Below, piece by piece: positions 1-7,180 of a stretch of 28,831 nucleotides of DNA. The first letter of the stretch is position 1. Each line of letters opens with the position of its first letter. Source of the stretch: JBEIHI01 sp964655245 (GTDB lineage Bacteria; Bdellovibrionota; UBA2394); contig CAZZLQ010000030.1 of NCBI GenBank assembly GCA_964655245.1, positions 1 to 28,831 of the forward strand. The letters run 5' to 3'. The translations under genes and the position numbers were made by a program. Below the pieces are notes generated by a model, which searched no databases, was not told the DNA's origin, and worked only from the letters and a program-made list of their open reading frames with translations.

Positions 1-112
1 GCCGAATCTCCGCCGGTGTCAGCTCCCGAGGAGGGATCGTCTGCGCACTGACATGAAATGCTAGCGTTAAAGACAATAGAAAACCCAAGAAACACAATCT
101 TCCATAACTCAT
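1..112 (-). CDS. N-terminus of an exported protein, cut by the window edge
   Basis: Only the first 37 codons are visible, reading leftwards from an ATG at 112. They encode a typical Sec signal peptide: a short polar start with one Arg (MSYGR), a hydrophobic core (LCFLGFLLSLTLAF) and a likely signal peptidase I site after HVSA, followed by QTIPPREL. A GGGAG ribosome binding site lies about six bases upstream of the ATG. The Cys in the hydrophobic core is not in a lipobox position, so a lipoprotein is unlikely. The product is therefore periplasmic, outer-membrane or secreted. Its function cannot be judged from this fragment. Confidence 0.7.
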   Translation of the reverse strand, partial: MSYGRLCFLGFLLSLTLAFHVSAQTIPPRELTPAEIR

Positions 113-124
113 ACCGAACTCCCG

Positions 125-153
125 ACCTCACCGCTCGCAACACCAGGTGAGGT
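125..153 (-). promoter_or_regulatory. Leader inverted repeat just upstream of the ribosome binding site
   Basis: ACCTCACC (125-132) and GGTGAGGT (146-153) are perfect 8-base reverse complements around a 13-base loop. In the minus-strand transcript the hairpin ends directly before the GGGAG of the truncated gene at 1-112. It could be a regulatory RNA stem or a DNA operator dyad. No known family is recognised. Confidence 0.4.
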
Positions 154-196
154 TGAAAGCTGATTGCAAGGATCGATCGCAGAGGGGGGGTAACAA

Positions 197-225
197 AAGT
201 TATGAGTGATTCGAAGAGGTGACAA
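197..225 (-). promoter_or_regulatory. Candidate sigma-70-type promoter
   Basis: On the minus strand, TTGTCA (220-225, five of six matches to TTGACA) is followed by a 17-base spacer and TAACTT (197-202, a weak -10). It points at the truncated exported-protein gene and would give a leader of roughly 80 bases containing the inverted repeat at 125-153. The -10 match is poor, so this is only a candidate. Confidence 0.3.
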
Positions 226-273
226 TTTTTGGCGCTCGGCTGCGCGGCATAAATCGTCGATTCACGCGACACT

Positions 274-298
274 CTCAGGATTTTGAGACAAAACTGAG
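274..298 (-). terminator. Hairpin after the AbgT-family gene
   Basis: Directly after the TAA at 304-306, the minus strand can form CTCAG-TTTTG / CAAAA-CTGAG, a ten-pair stem with a three-base loop and a two-base bulge on one arm. No T-run follows, so it is not a textbook intrinsic terminator. Its place after a stop codon suggests a terminator or a 3'-end stabilising stem. Confidence 0.4.
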
Positions 299-303
299 TC
301 GTT

Positions 304-1863
304 TTACTTAGCTTGAATGGTTGAGAGGTCAAAACCCAGGGGTCCTCCGGGACCCAAAGGCATTCCCGACCAAATCCAGACCACCAAGAGAGCCGCCCAC
401 ATAATCAAGAAAAAGAACGAGTAGGGCAGAGTGCAGGAAATGACCGTGCCGATCCCCGCCTTCTTGTCGTATTTTTGAGCGAAGGCGACAATCAAAGGAA
501 AGTACGGCAGCAACGGTGTGATGATGTTGGTGACAGAATCTCCGACTCGATAGGTCGCTTGAGTTAACTCAGGAGAGATCCCTTGAAGCATCATCATGGG
601 GACGAACACAGGGGCAAGAATGGCCCACTTTGCTGAGGCGCTACCGATCAGCAGATTGATACTGGCAGCGATCAAAACAAACAGAAGAAGAGCGGGAACA
701 CCCGTCAGATGAAGAGACTTTAAAAACTGAGCACCCTCAATCGCAATGATCATGCCCAAATTCGAATCACGAAAATAAGCAACAAACTGAGCGGCGACAA
801 AAGCCAAAATGAGGTAGTGGCCCATTGTTCCCAGGGAATCGGCCATCATTTTGGAAACTTGTTTGTCATCTCGAATGCTCTTGGTGGCAAGTCCATAGGC
901 CAAGCCGCAAAACAAAAACAAGAGAGTGAGGATCATCACGAGGCTCTTAAAGAGAGGTTCAAAAGCTTCGACCGCAGTCTTAAATGGTTTGGCCGCATCG
1001 GGCGCAAGCTGGAAGATTCCACCAGCGTCCTTCGATAGCCAAAAGAAAAGCCCCAAAATAAAAACAAAGACGATCCCTGCAGCCCAAAGACCCTTCTTCT
1101 CAGTTTTGGTGATGCGATCGAGACCTACCTTGAGGTCCGCGGGTGGTGTCCATTTGCCCAACTTTGGTTCTACGATGAAATCGTTGACCAAGGTTCCCAC
1201 GATGGTGAGCAAAAAAGTCGCTGCAATCATGAAATAGTAATTCGCTGAGGACTGGACCACATACCCGGGGGCGATTAACTGAGCGGCAGAGGTGCTCAGC
1301 CCTCCGAGTAAAGGATCAAGGGATGTGATCAAGAGATTTGCGCTAAATCCACCCGCGACTCCCGCAAAGGCTAGGCTAAGCCCTGCCAACGGATGACGCC
1401 CAACACTTGCAAATGCCAAGGCCCCGAGCGGAACCAAGACAACATAGCCCGCATCAGCGGCAAGGCTCGAGTTCACCCCCGCAAACACGACCGTGGCGGA
1501 GAGCAAGGATTTCGGGACAGAGGTCACGAGGGCCCTGAGTCCAACATTGATGAGGCCTGAGCCTTCCGCTACTCCCATTCCAATCATGATGACAAGGGAG
1601 AGCCCGAGGGGCGGAAAATCCGTGAAATTCTTGATCGCATTCATGAACATCCCGCGAATGCCCTCAATAGACATCAGGTTGTTGGCTGTTACTGCTGATC
1701 CATTGGGGTGAACTACGCTAAGCCCCGAACTGCCGGCCCACCAAGAAGCGACAAGTACAAGTCCACAAAAGATAACAAAGAGAGTGACGGGATCTGGAAG
1801 TCTGTTGCCAACTCGTTCCACAACATCCAGAAATCGCAAGATAAAATTCTTTCGAGAGCTCAT
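304..1863 (-). CDS. abgT: AbgT-family transporter (p-aminobenzoyl-glutamate type)
   Basis: A 519-residue inner-membrane protein with many hydrophobic segments, at the usual length of the AbgT family (about 500-550). Family-like stretches include the N-terminal RFLDVVERVGNRLPDPVTLF, SSLAADAGYVVLVPLGA and the C-terminal GDSVTNIITPLLPYFPLI. Family members import p-aminobenzoyl-glutamate, and some have been reported to export sulfonamides, so the substrate here is uncertain. The reading frame extends upstream to a TTG at 1893. The ATG at 1863 is preferred because the ten extra residues do not look like the family; no good ribosome binding site decides the matter. It lies 93 bases downstream of rlmN in the same direction and is probably a separate unit. 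Confidence 0.88.
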   Translation of the reverse strand: MSSRKNFILRFLDVVERVGNRLPDPVTLFVIFCGLVLVASWWAGSSGLSVVHPNGSAVTANNLMSIEGIRGMFMNAIKNFTDFPPLGLSLVIMIGMGVAEGSGLINVGLRALVTSVPKSLLSATVVFAGVNSSLAADAGYVVLVPLGALAFASVGRHPLAGLSLAFAGVAGGFSANLLITSLDPLLGGLSTSAAQLIAPGYVVQSSANYYFMIAATFLLTIVGTLVNDFIVEPKLGKWTPPADLKVGLDRITKTEKKGLWAAGIVFVFILGLFFWLSKDAGGIFQLAPDAAKPFKTAVEAFEPLFKSLVMILTLLFLFCGLAYGLATKSIRDDKQVSKMMADSLGTMGHYLILAFVAAQFVAYFRDSNLGMIIAIEGAQFLKSLHLTGVPALLLFVLIAASINLLIGSASAKWAILAPVFVPMMMLQGISPELTQATYRVGDSVTNIITPLLPYFPLIVAFAQKYDKKAGIGTVISCTLPYSFFFLIMWAALLVVWIWSGMPLGPGGPLGFDLSTIQAK

Positions 1864-1956
1864 GGGGCAACTATAGATGCAAACATCATTCAACTCGAAG
1901 GACTAAGTTTGGACGGAAAAAAATCCCGGACAGGATGAGATAAACATGAGACCAGA

Positions 1957-3051
1957 TTAGGCAGTTGTGGCAGAGGTATCTTGCTTTTTGAGCATTCCAC
2001 ACGCGGCAAAGATATCATTGCCGCGATTCTTGCGCGTAAACACGGCAAAGCCTCGATCGAGCATGTATTTGTGAAACCAGCCCGCTTGTTCCTCTGAAGG
2101 GCGTTTAAACTCAGTAAATGGACTCTCATTGTAAGGAATGAGATTCAATTTGCAGGGAATCTCGCCAAGAAGGCTTACGAGTCGCTTCGCATCTTCAGGT
2201 CGATCACTCACATCCTTCATCAGGATGTACTCAAAGGTGACTCGTTTGTTGGTTCGATTGGAGTACTCTCGACAAGCTCTCAGGAGCTCTTCAATCTTCC
2301 ACTTGCGATTGATCGGCATCAAATGATCGCGAGTGGCATTGTCAGATGCGTTCAAGGAGACGGCGAGTTTAAAGGGATTGTCCTTGGTGAGGGCATCAAT
2401 GCGCTCAACATTTCCTACGGTTGAAACCGTGATGCGACGAGCGCTCTTATCAAATCCCTTTTGATGCGTGAGAATGCGAGTGGCTTTGTCCACTTCAGCC
2501 CAGTTGTCAAAAGGCTCACCCATTCCCATAAACACAATGTTTGAAATGCGCTTGAGTTCCGGATCTTGCTCAACGGTCCAGACTTGTCGAACAATCTGAG
2601 AGGCCGTGAGGTTAGCTTTCCAGCCGAGTTGTGCGGTGAGGCAGAATTTGCATGCCATTTTGCAACCCACTTGGGAGCTTACGCAGAGAGTGGTGCGATC
2701 TTCCTCTGGAATATACACGCACTCGATCTCTTCAGTTCCTTTGTGAGTTTGAACCTCGAGCAAAAACTTAACTGTTCCATCTCTGGATACGAGTCGCTTC
2801 TTAATGGGAAGGGGTGAAATGTCGACTCGATCTTTCAGAATAGGTCGAAGATCATTGGGCAGGGAAGACATCAAGAGCGCGTCGCCTATGTTATGTTTGT
2901 AAACAAACGAAACAAACGACGCGCCATGATATTTTTTGCCTGCAATTTCACCCACAAGCCGGGCCGCTTCTTCAGGTAGAAGGCCAAAGAAATCGATCCG
3001 AGGATTCGGATTCAAGATCTCTCTTTCTAAATGCTGAGAAGCGACGGCCAT
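1957..3051 (-). CDS. rlmN: Dual-specificity 23S rRNA/tRNA adenine C2-methyltransferase RlmN
   Basis: A radical-SAM enzyme that makes 2-methyladenosine at A2503 of 23S rRNA and, in characterised members, A37 of some tRNAs. From the ATG at 3051 it is 364 residues, the normal family length. The CX3CX2C iron-sulfur motif is GCKMACKFC (Cys 130, 134, 137), preceded by the family's CVSSQVG. The GMGEP SAM-binding motif is present (FMGMGEPFDNW). The methyl-carrying cysteine lies in the C-terminal DIFAACGML (Cys 351). The frame reaches back to a TTG at 3084 inside ndk; the ATG at 3051 leaves a five-base gap after the ndk stop and is more likely. It probably forms a two-gene transcript with ndk. Confidence 0.95.
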   Translation of the reverse strand: MAVASQHLEREILNPNPRIDFFGLLPEEAARLVGEIAGKKYHGASFVSFVYKHNIGDALLMSSLPNDLRPILKDRVDISPLPIKKRLVSRDGTVKFLLEVQTHKGTEEIECVYIPEEDRTTLCVSSQVGCKMACKFCLTAQLGWKANLTASQIVRQVWTVEQDPELKRISNIVFMGMGEPFDNWAEVDKATRILTHQKGFDKSARRITVSTVGNVERIDALTKDNPFKLAVSLNASDNATRDHLMPINRKWKIEELLRACREYSNRTNKRVTFEYILMKDVSDRPEDAKRLVSLLGEIPCKLNLIPYNESPFTEFKRPSEEQAGWFHKYMLDRGFAVFTRKNRGNDIFAACGMLKKQDTSATTA

Positions 3052-3056
3052 ACGAA

Positions 3057-3482
3057 TTACTTTTGAGCATCCAATTCGAAGCAATTAAAGAAATAGCGAA
3101 CTTCAAAAGCCGCTGTTTCAGGGGCATCGCTTCCGTGAACGGTGTTTGCATCAATGCTCTGAGCGAAATCACCTCGGATCGTGCCTTTGGGAGCTTCCTT
3201 GGGGTTAGTGGGGCCCATCAGATCGCGATTCTTTTTGATCGCGCCTTCGCCTTCCAAAACAGAAATCACCACGGGGCCTGAGCTCATAAATGCGCAGAGG
3301 TCTTTGAAGAAAGGGCGTTCTTTGTGAACGGCATAAAAGCCTTCGGCTTGAGCGCGTGTCAAAGTGGTACGCTTCATCGCAACGATGCGAAGGCCTGCTG
3401 ACTCAAAACGGTCCAAAATTTTTCCAACAACATTCTTCTGAACGCCATCGGGCTTAATAATACTGAGGGTTCTTTCAACCAT
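3057..3482 (-). CDS. ndk: Nucleoside diphosphate kinase
   Basis: A cytosolic enzyme that moves the gamma-phosphate from ATP to other nucleoside diphosphates through a phospho-histidine. The 141-residue length is exactly typical. Family marks are the start ERTLSIIKPDGV, the segment MGPTNPKEAPKGTIRGDF and the active-site signature NTVHGSDA with catalytic His 116. The start is fixed by the ATG at 3482 with an AGAAGGAGA ribosome binding site. It is the first gene of an ndk-rlmN pair and faces away from the exported-protein gene at 3697. The 214-base divergent region between them holds a hairpin and a repeat, listed separately. Confidence 0.97.
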   Translation of the reverse strand: MVERTLSIIKPDGVQKNVVGKILDRFESAGLRIVAMKRTTLTRAQAEGFYAVHKERPFFKDLCAFMSSGPVVISVLEGEGAIKKNRDLMGPTNPKEAPKGTIRGDFAQSIDANTVHGSDAPETAAFEVRYFFNCFELDAQK

Positions 3483-3545
3483 GATCTAAAATCTCCTTCT
3501 AAAAGGGGACCATAGCCCAGGTTTAAAGGGTTTAAAAGGGGGCAG

Positions 3546-3567
3546 GGGGCTTAAAATTCAAAGCCCC
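3546..3567. repeat. Perfect hairpin in the ndk/exported-protein divergent region
   Basis: GGGGCTT (3546-3552) and AAGCCCC (3561-3567) form a seven-pair stem with an eight-base loop. On the ndk side it would lie in the upstream leader or promoter zone. No T-run follows on either strand, so it is not an obvious terminator. A short repeated GGTTTAAA/GGGTTTAAAA lies beside it at about 3520-3540. Confidence 0.45.
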
Positions 3568-3639
3568 TAAAGCATTGGAAACACAGCCTGGAGGCCCAGT
3601 AAAAAGCTTCAAGGATTAGAGAGGCTAGGGCCGAATCAG

Positions 3640-3692
3640 CGGCCGACTCGGTTTAAGCCTTTCCTCGGATCGGTCGACTCGTTTAGCCTTTT
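3640..3692. repeat. Imperfect direct repeat before the exported-protein gene
   Basis: Two copies of about 22 bases, 31 bases apart: CGGCCGACTCGGTTTAAGCC TTT (3640-3662) and CGGTCGACTCGTTTAGCCTT TT (3671-3692). They differ by one substitution and two single-base deletions. The second copy ends five bases before the ATG at 3697 and occupies the place of a ribosome binding site. It could be a pair of protein-binding sites or a local duplication. Confidence 0.5.
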
Positions 3693-3696
3693 GCGA

Positions 3697-4449
3697 ATGA
3701 AATTCCCAAGATTTGTTCAACCTCTTTTGTGCTTTTCAATCTTTTTAAGCCCTCTGCTCGCGGAGTCGGCGGAGGACCAGAAGAAGACGGCGGTCAAACG
3801 CCAACTTTCTTCCGATACCTCTACGTCGTTCTTCTACCCAACGGCAGTTCCCAAGGAGCGGGGGTCGACGCTGGCGAAGGGGACTTATCTCCTGGGCTGG
3901 CAGTTTGAACGACAGTTCTCCGACTTTACTGCGGCAGGACTTCACGCGACCGTTCCGATTGGTGTTTTGGCCGTAGGTCCTCAGTTCAAGCAGAGCGCAA
4001 AGGTCTCTGAAAACTTCTATGTCGCCTTTGGAGCTGCGGGGGGATTCATCGCCTCTTTGGTTGAGAAACGCAATTCCAAGTCGGCCTACTATTACGGCAC
4101 AGGTGTGATGGCGACGCATATTCAAGACGGATCGGGAGTCTCGATTGGCAGTTTTCTCTTGGGCGGCCAGTTCGACCGCTACGATCATGTTCTGGTTGTT
4201 GATTTTAATGCTTTTCTTCGGGCCACCCGCCGGGTGACTTTCATGCTCGATATATTTGCACCGCTTGCCTTTTACAACGACGATGGCAACGCCTTTGATT
4301 GGGCTTGGCTTACTTATGGGGTGAGAATCAACGGCACCACGATGTTTGGCGATCTTGGGTTCATGGTTCCGATCAATGACGGCGTGGATGACGTGTTTCG
4401 ATACTTGCCCTTGGGGATCCCTCTGATGAGCCTCGGTATCTACATCTGA
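3697..4449 (+). CDS. Exported beta-rich protein, possible outer-membrane barrel, function unknown
   Basis: A 250-residue protein from the ATG at 3697; an in-frame TTG at 3691 is the alternative. The N-terminus is a clear signal peptide (MKFPRF, then QPLLCFSIFLSPLLAES, with cleavage near AESAE). The mature part alternates aromatic, glycine and hydrophobic residues in short strands such as TYLLGWQFER, GVLAVGPQF, FYVAFGAAGGF, SIGSFLLGG and WLTYGVRI, which fits a small outer-membrane barrel. It ends in SLGIYI without the usual terminal Phe or Trp, so the barrel call is inference. No family is recognised. No good ribosome binding site precedes the start; a direct repeat occupies that place. It is the only plus-strand gene in the first 22 kb and stands alone. 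Confidence 0.75.
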   Translation: MKFPRFVQPLLCFSIFLSPLLAESAEDQKKTAVKRQLSSDTSTSFFYPTAVPKERGSTLAKGTYLLGWQFERQFSDFTAAGLHATVPIGVLAVGPQFKQSAKVSENFYVAFGAAGGFIASLVEKRNSKSAYYYGTGVMATHIQDGSGVSIGSFLLGGQFDRYDHVLVVDFNAFLRATRRVTFMLDIFAPLAFYNDDGNAFDWAWLTYGVRINGTTMFGDLGFMVPINDGVDDVFRYLPLGIPLMSLGIYI

Positions 4450-4463
4450 GAGTAAGCATCAAA

Positions 4464-4496
4464 TCAGAGTGCTCACCAGGGAGGCGAGCACTCTGA
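4464..4496. terminator. Strong hairpin between convergent genes
   Basis: TCAGAGTGCTC (4464-4474) and GAGCACTCTGA (4486-4496) make a perfect 11-pair stem with an 11-base loop. It fills the 51-base gap between the ends of the exported-protein gene (plus) and sucD (minus). Neither side has a strong T-run, but the position suits a two-way terminator or RNA 3'-end protector. Confidence 0.6.
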
Positions 4497-4500
4497 GAGA

Positions 4501-5400
4501 TCAAATCAATCCTTTGGCTTGGAGCTGTTCTTTCATGGCTCGACCCAGATGAGAGGGGTCGTGGACGACATGAACGCCAGCCTTTTGAAGAGCTGCCATT
4601 TTACCTTGAGCTGTTCCCTTGCCACCGGAAATAATCGCACCAGCATGGCCCATTCGTTTTCCTTCCGGAGCCGTTGCTCCAGCAATAAAGCTCACAACCG
4701 GTTTCTTCAGATTCTTGGCAATCCAATCAGCAGCCGCTTCTTCTTCTGCTCCTCCGATTTCACCAATCATGATGATTCCCTTGGTTTCGGGATCATCTTT
4801 GAAGAGTTTGAGAATAGAAATGAAATCCGCTCCGTGAATGGGGTCTCCTCCAATGCCGACACAGGTGGTTGCTCCAAGACCAATCTTAGAAACTTGATCC
4901 ACAGCTTCGTATGTCAGAGTTCCGGACCGGGAAAGTACTCCCACGACTCCTCGGGATCCGATATTGCCCGGCTGAATTCCAATTCGGCACTCACCAATTG
5001 TTGTTACGCCTGGGCAATTAGGACCAACCAACAAAACTTCGGGATGCTCTTTGAGATACGCCTTCACGGGAATCATATCATTCACGGGAATTCCCTCAGT
5101 GATAGCGACGATTAATTTGATTCCTGCATGCGCAGCTTCCAAAATCGCATCGGCTGCAAAGGGAGGAGGCACAAAGACAACCGAAGCCGTCGCTTGGGTC
5201 TTTTCGATAGCTTCCTTCACGGTGTTAAAAACGGGAACTCTGTAAGACCCCTCTTCCATGAAAGAGCCGCCTTTGCCCGGTGTTACGCCGCCAACGATTT
5301 GGCTTTTGTAATCCATCGATAGCTTGGTGTGAGACCATCCGGACTTTCCGGTGATTCCTTGAACAATCACTTTAGTGTTTTTGTCGATGAGAATAGCCAT
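4501..5400 (-). CDS. sucD: Succinyl-CoA ligase, alpha subunit
   Basis: Subunit of the TCA-cycle enzyme that interconverts succinyl-CoA and succinate with ATP or GTP. At 299 residues it is near the usual 290. It carries the CoA-binding start (VIVQGITGKSG and GGVTPGKGG), the NCPG segment (VGPNCPGV) and the phosphorylated histidine in GHAGAIISGG (His 252). Residues 21-33 (GWSHTKLSMDYKS) differ from the usual TFHS...YGT form but remain alignable. The ATG at 5400 follows the sucC stop after one base, so translation is coupled. Transcription ends near the hairpin at 4464-4496. Confidence 0.97.
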   Translation of the reverse strand: MAILIDKNTKVIVQGITGKSGWSHTKLSMDYKSQIVGGVTPGKGGSFMEEGSYRVPVFNTVKEAIEKTQATASVVFVPPPFAADAILEAAHAGIKLIVAITEGIPVNDMIPVKAYLKEHPEVLLVGPNCPGVTTIGECRIGIQPGNIGSRGVVGVLSRSGTLTYEAVDQVSKIGLGATTCVGIGGDPIHGADFISILKLFKDDPETKGIIMIGEIGGAEEEAAADWIAKNLKKPVVSFIAGATAPEGKRMGHAGAIISGGKGTAQGKMAALQKAGVHVVHDPSHLGRAMKEQLQAKGLI

Positions 5401-5401
5401 T

Positions 5402-6571
5402 TTAGATTTCTCCTTTTGAGGCGGCGACGGCCTTCTTAGCGGCCTCTTCCAATGTATCAGCCGTCGTCACTCGCAGACCGGATTCTTGTAGAATCTTTTT
5501 GCCAAGATCTGAATTGTTTCCTGCCAGTCGCACCACAAGAGGGAGCTTGAGACCGACAACTTTGACAGCATCACAAATTCCACTGGCAATCGTGTCACAT
5601 CGCATGATCCCACCGAAGATGTTGACCAAGATGGCCTTCACTTTGGTGTCCTTGCTGATAATTTTGAAAGCTTCTGTTACTGCTTCGCGCGAGGCTCCAC
5701 CCCCGACGTCCAAAAAGTTCGCAGGGCTTGCGCCGGCGAGCTTGATGACGTCCATCGTTGCCATGGCGAGGCCAGCGCCATTGACCATGCACCCGACGGT
5801 TCCATCGAGTGAGATATAATTGAGGCCAAACTTGGCTGCTTCCATCTCGGCAGGATCCTCTTCGTGGAGATCCCTGAGTTCCGCGACATTTTTGTGACGA
5901 TAAAGAGCGTTATCATCGAAAGTCATTTTGGCATCGAGCGCCATCAAGGTGTTTTCCTTGGTGAGTACCAAGGGATTGATCTCGACGAGAGAAGCGTCCA
6001 ATTCAATATAAGCTCGCACAAGCGATCGGCAGAGTTGAATCAAGTGTCCATGCATGGCGGTGTCGAGTCCCAAATGATAGCCGAGGAGACGACCCTGAAA
6101 ATCACGAAAGCCCGTGGTCGGATCGATTCGCATGGTCAAAATCTTCTCAGGACTCTTGTGAGCGAGCTCTTCAATGTCCATTCCGCCTTCGGCAGCGGCA
6201 ATGATGGAGAGTTGTCCCGACTCTCGATCGAGCAAAACCGCCACATACATTTCTTTGGCAATATTGGTTCCTTGCTCAATGTAGAGCATTCGTACCTTTT
6301 GACCGGTAGGCCCGGTCTGGTGGGTCACCAGCTGCATTCCCAGAATATTTTTGGCATGTGTTTTGGTTTCATCCAGAGACTTAGCGATTTTGACTCCGCC
6401 TCCCTTCCCTCGACCGCCAGCGTGGATCTGTGCTTTGACCGCAACGACCGGGGAATTGAGGGTTTTAAACGCAGATTCGACCTCGTTGAGGTCCTTGATG
6501 GCAACACCCTGAGCAATGGGTACGCCGAAGTTTTTGAGCAATGCTTTGGCCTGAAATTCATGAATCTTCAT
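5402..6571 (-). CDS. sucC: Succinyl-CoA ligase, beta subunit
   Basis: Nucleotide-binding partner of SucD, forming the succinyl-CoA ligase complex in the cytosol. From the ATG at 6571 it has 389 residues, as usual, and starts MKIHEFQAKALL like the family. An ATP-grasp fold is shown by KAQIHAGGRGKGGGVK, SLVEINPLVLT and LVNIFGGIMRCD. The frame continues three codons up to a TTG at 6580, which is less likely. The 65-base gap to the nitroreductase gene contains an AT-rich TAATATTTT about 20 bases before the start that could be part of a promoter, but no convincing -35 or strong ribosome binding site. Confidence 0.97.
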   Translation of the reverse strand: MKIHEFQAKALLKNFGVPIAQGVAIKDLNEVESAFKTLNSPVVAVKAQIHAGGRGKGGGVKIAKSLDETKTHAKNILGMQLVTHQTGPTGQKVRMLYIEQGTNIAKEMYVAVLLDRESGQLSIIAAAEGGMDIEELAHKSPEKILTMRIDPTTGFRDFQGRLLGYHLGLDTAMHGHLIQLCRSLVRAYIELDASLVEINPLVLTKENTLMALDAKMTFDDNALYRHKNVAELRDLHEEDPAEMEAAKFGLNYISLDGTVGCMVNGAGLAMATMDVIKLAGASPANFLDVGGGASREAVTEAFKIISKDTKVKAILVNIFGGIMRCDTIASGICDAVKVVGLKLPLVVRLAGNNSDLGKKILQESGLRVTTADTLEEAAKKAVAASKGEI

Positions 6572-6636
6572 AGAGACCAAAAATACAAAATATTAGGGGC
6601 GTGGTCTAACCTTTATCGTGGAATCTGGAGGTGGTC

Positions 6637-7176
6637 CTAGATCCAGGTGGTGAAATCCGAGGCTGGCTTTCGGGGCGGGGCCTCGGGCTGTTCGCCATAG
6701 CCAAGCCAAACAGCTCCCACAAAGCGCTCTGAATCCGAAACTTTCAGGATCTGAGCCATCAGGGGCTGTTTGAAAAACTTGCCCGTGCTCCAAAAGGAGC
6801 AAAGCCCTCGAGCAGTGCTTTCCAAAAGAATGTTCTGAACGGCACAGCAGACGGCTGCAAAGTTCTCCTCGTCCACCACAGGCTGGGGATCTTTGATACT
6901 CGTGACATAGATCACTGCTCCTGCTCTGGCCACTCTTTCGAGGGGGCCTTTGAAGCCTTCTTTTTCCTCAGGAGACAGCTTGGCTTCGATTTGTCCGAGG
7001 ACACTCTTGATACCTGAGCTTGTCAGGACTCGGAATCGCCAAGGATGATTGAGCCGATGATTGGGCGCCCAGGAGGCCAGTTCCAAGAGTTCCTTCAGCA
7101 AGGCCTCATCAATTGCTTTGCCATTCATTGTCTTTTGGGAGCGTCGTGATCGAATCCATTCCGCGATTGAAGCCAT
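6637..7176 (-). CDS. Nitroreductase-family flavoprotein (YdjA-like)
   Basis: A 179-residue protein of the small FMN-dependent nitroreductase fold. The N-terminal IRSRRSQKTM, the segment SWAPNHRLNHPWRF and the mid-region AAVCCAVQNILLESTARGL with GAVWLGYG match the YdjA-like subgroup, which is close to this length. Such enzymes use NAD(P)H and FMN; the natural substrate is generally unknown. The frame extends to a TTG at 7218 inside the regulator, but the ATG at 7176 gives MASIAEWIRSRRS and sits four bases after the regulator's stop. It is therefore probably co-translated with the FHA/sigma-54 regulator, with no obvious functional reason. Confidence 0.88.
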   Translation of the reverse strand: MASIAEWIRSRRSQKTMNGKAIDEALLKELLELASWAPNHRLNHPWRFRVLTSSGIKSVLGQIEAKLSPEEKEGFKGPLERVARAGAVIYVTSIKDPQPVVDEENFAAVCCAVQNILLESTARGLCSFWSTGKFFKQPLMAQILKVSDSERFVGAVWLGYGEQPEAPPRKPASDFTTWI

Positions 7177-7180
7177 GCGG

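Noticed and set aside
1895..1956. T-run (seven T on the minus strand) after rlmN as an intrinsic terminator
   Set aside because: The bases before the T-run can form only about three pairs, too weak to call a terminator.
4519..5115. A 198-codon plus-strand open frame opposite sucD
   Set aside because: It lies fully antisense to sucD with low-complexity, shadow-like composition; sucD is certain.
6572..6607. Six-base inverted repeat (AGACCA/TGGTCT) in the sucC leader as a regulatory stem
   Set aside because: Short arms with a 22-base loop are expected by chance, and no other support was seen.
5864..6640. A 258-codon plus-strand open frame opposite sucC
   Set aside because: It is the antisense shadow of a highly conserved enzyme gene. 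The translation has no recognisable domain and no ribosome binding site.
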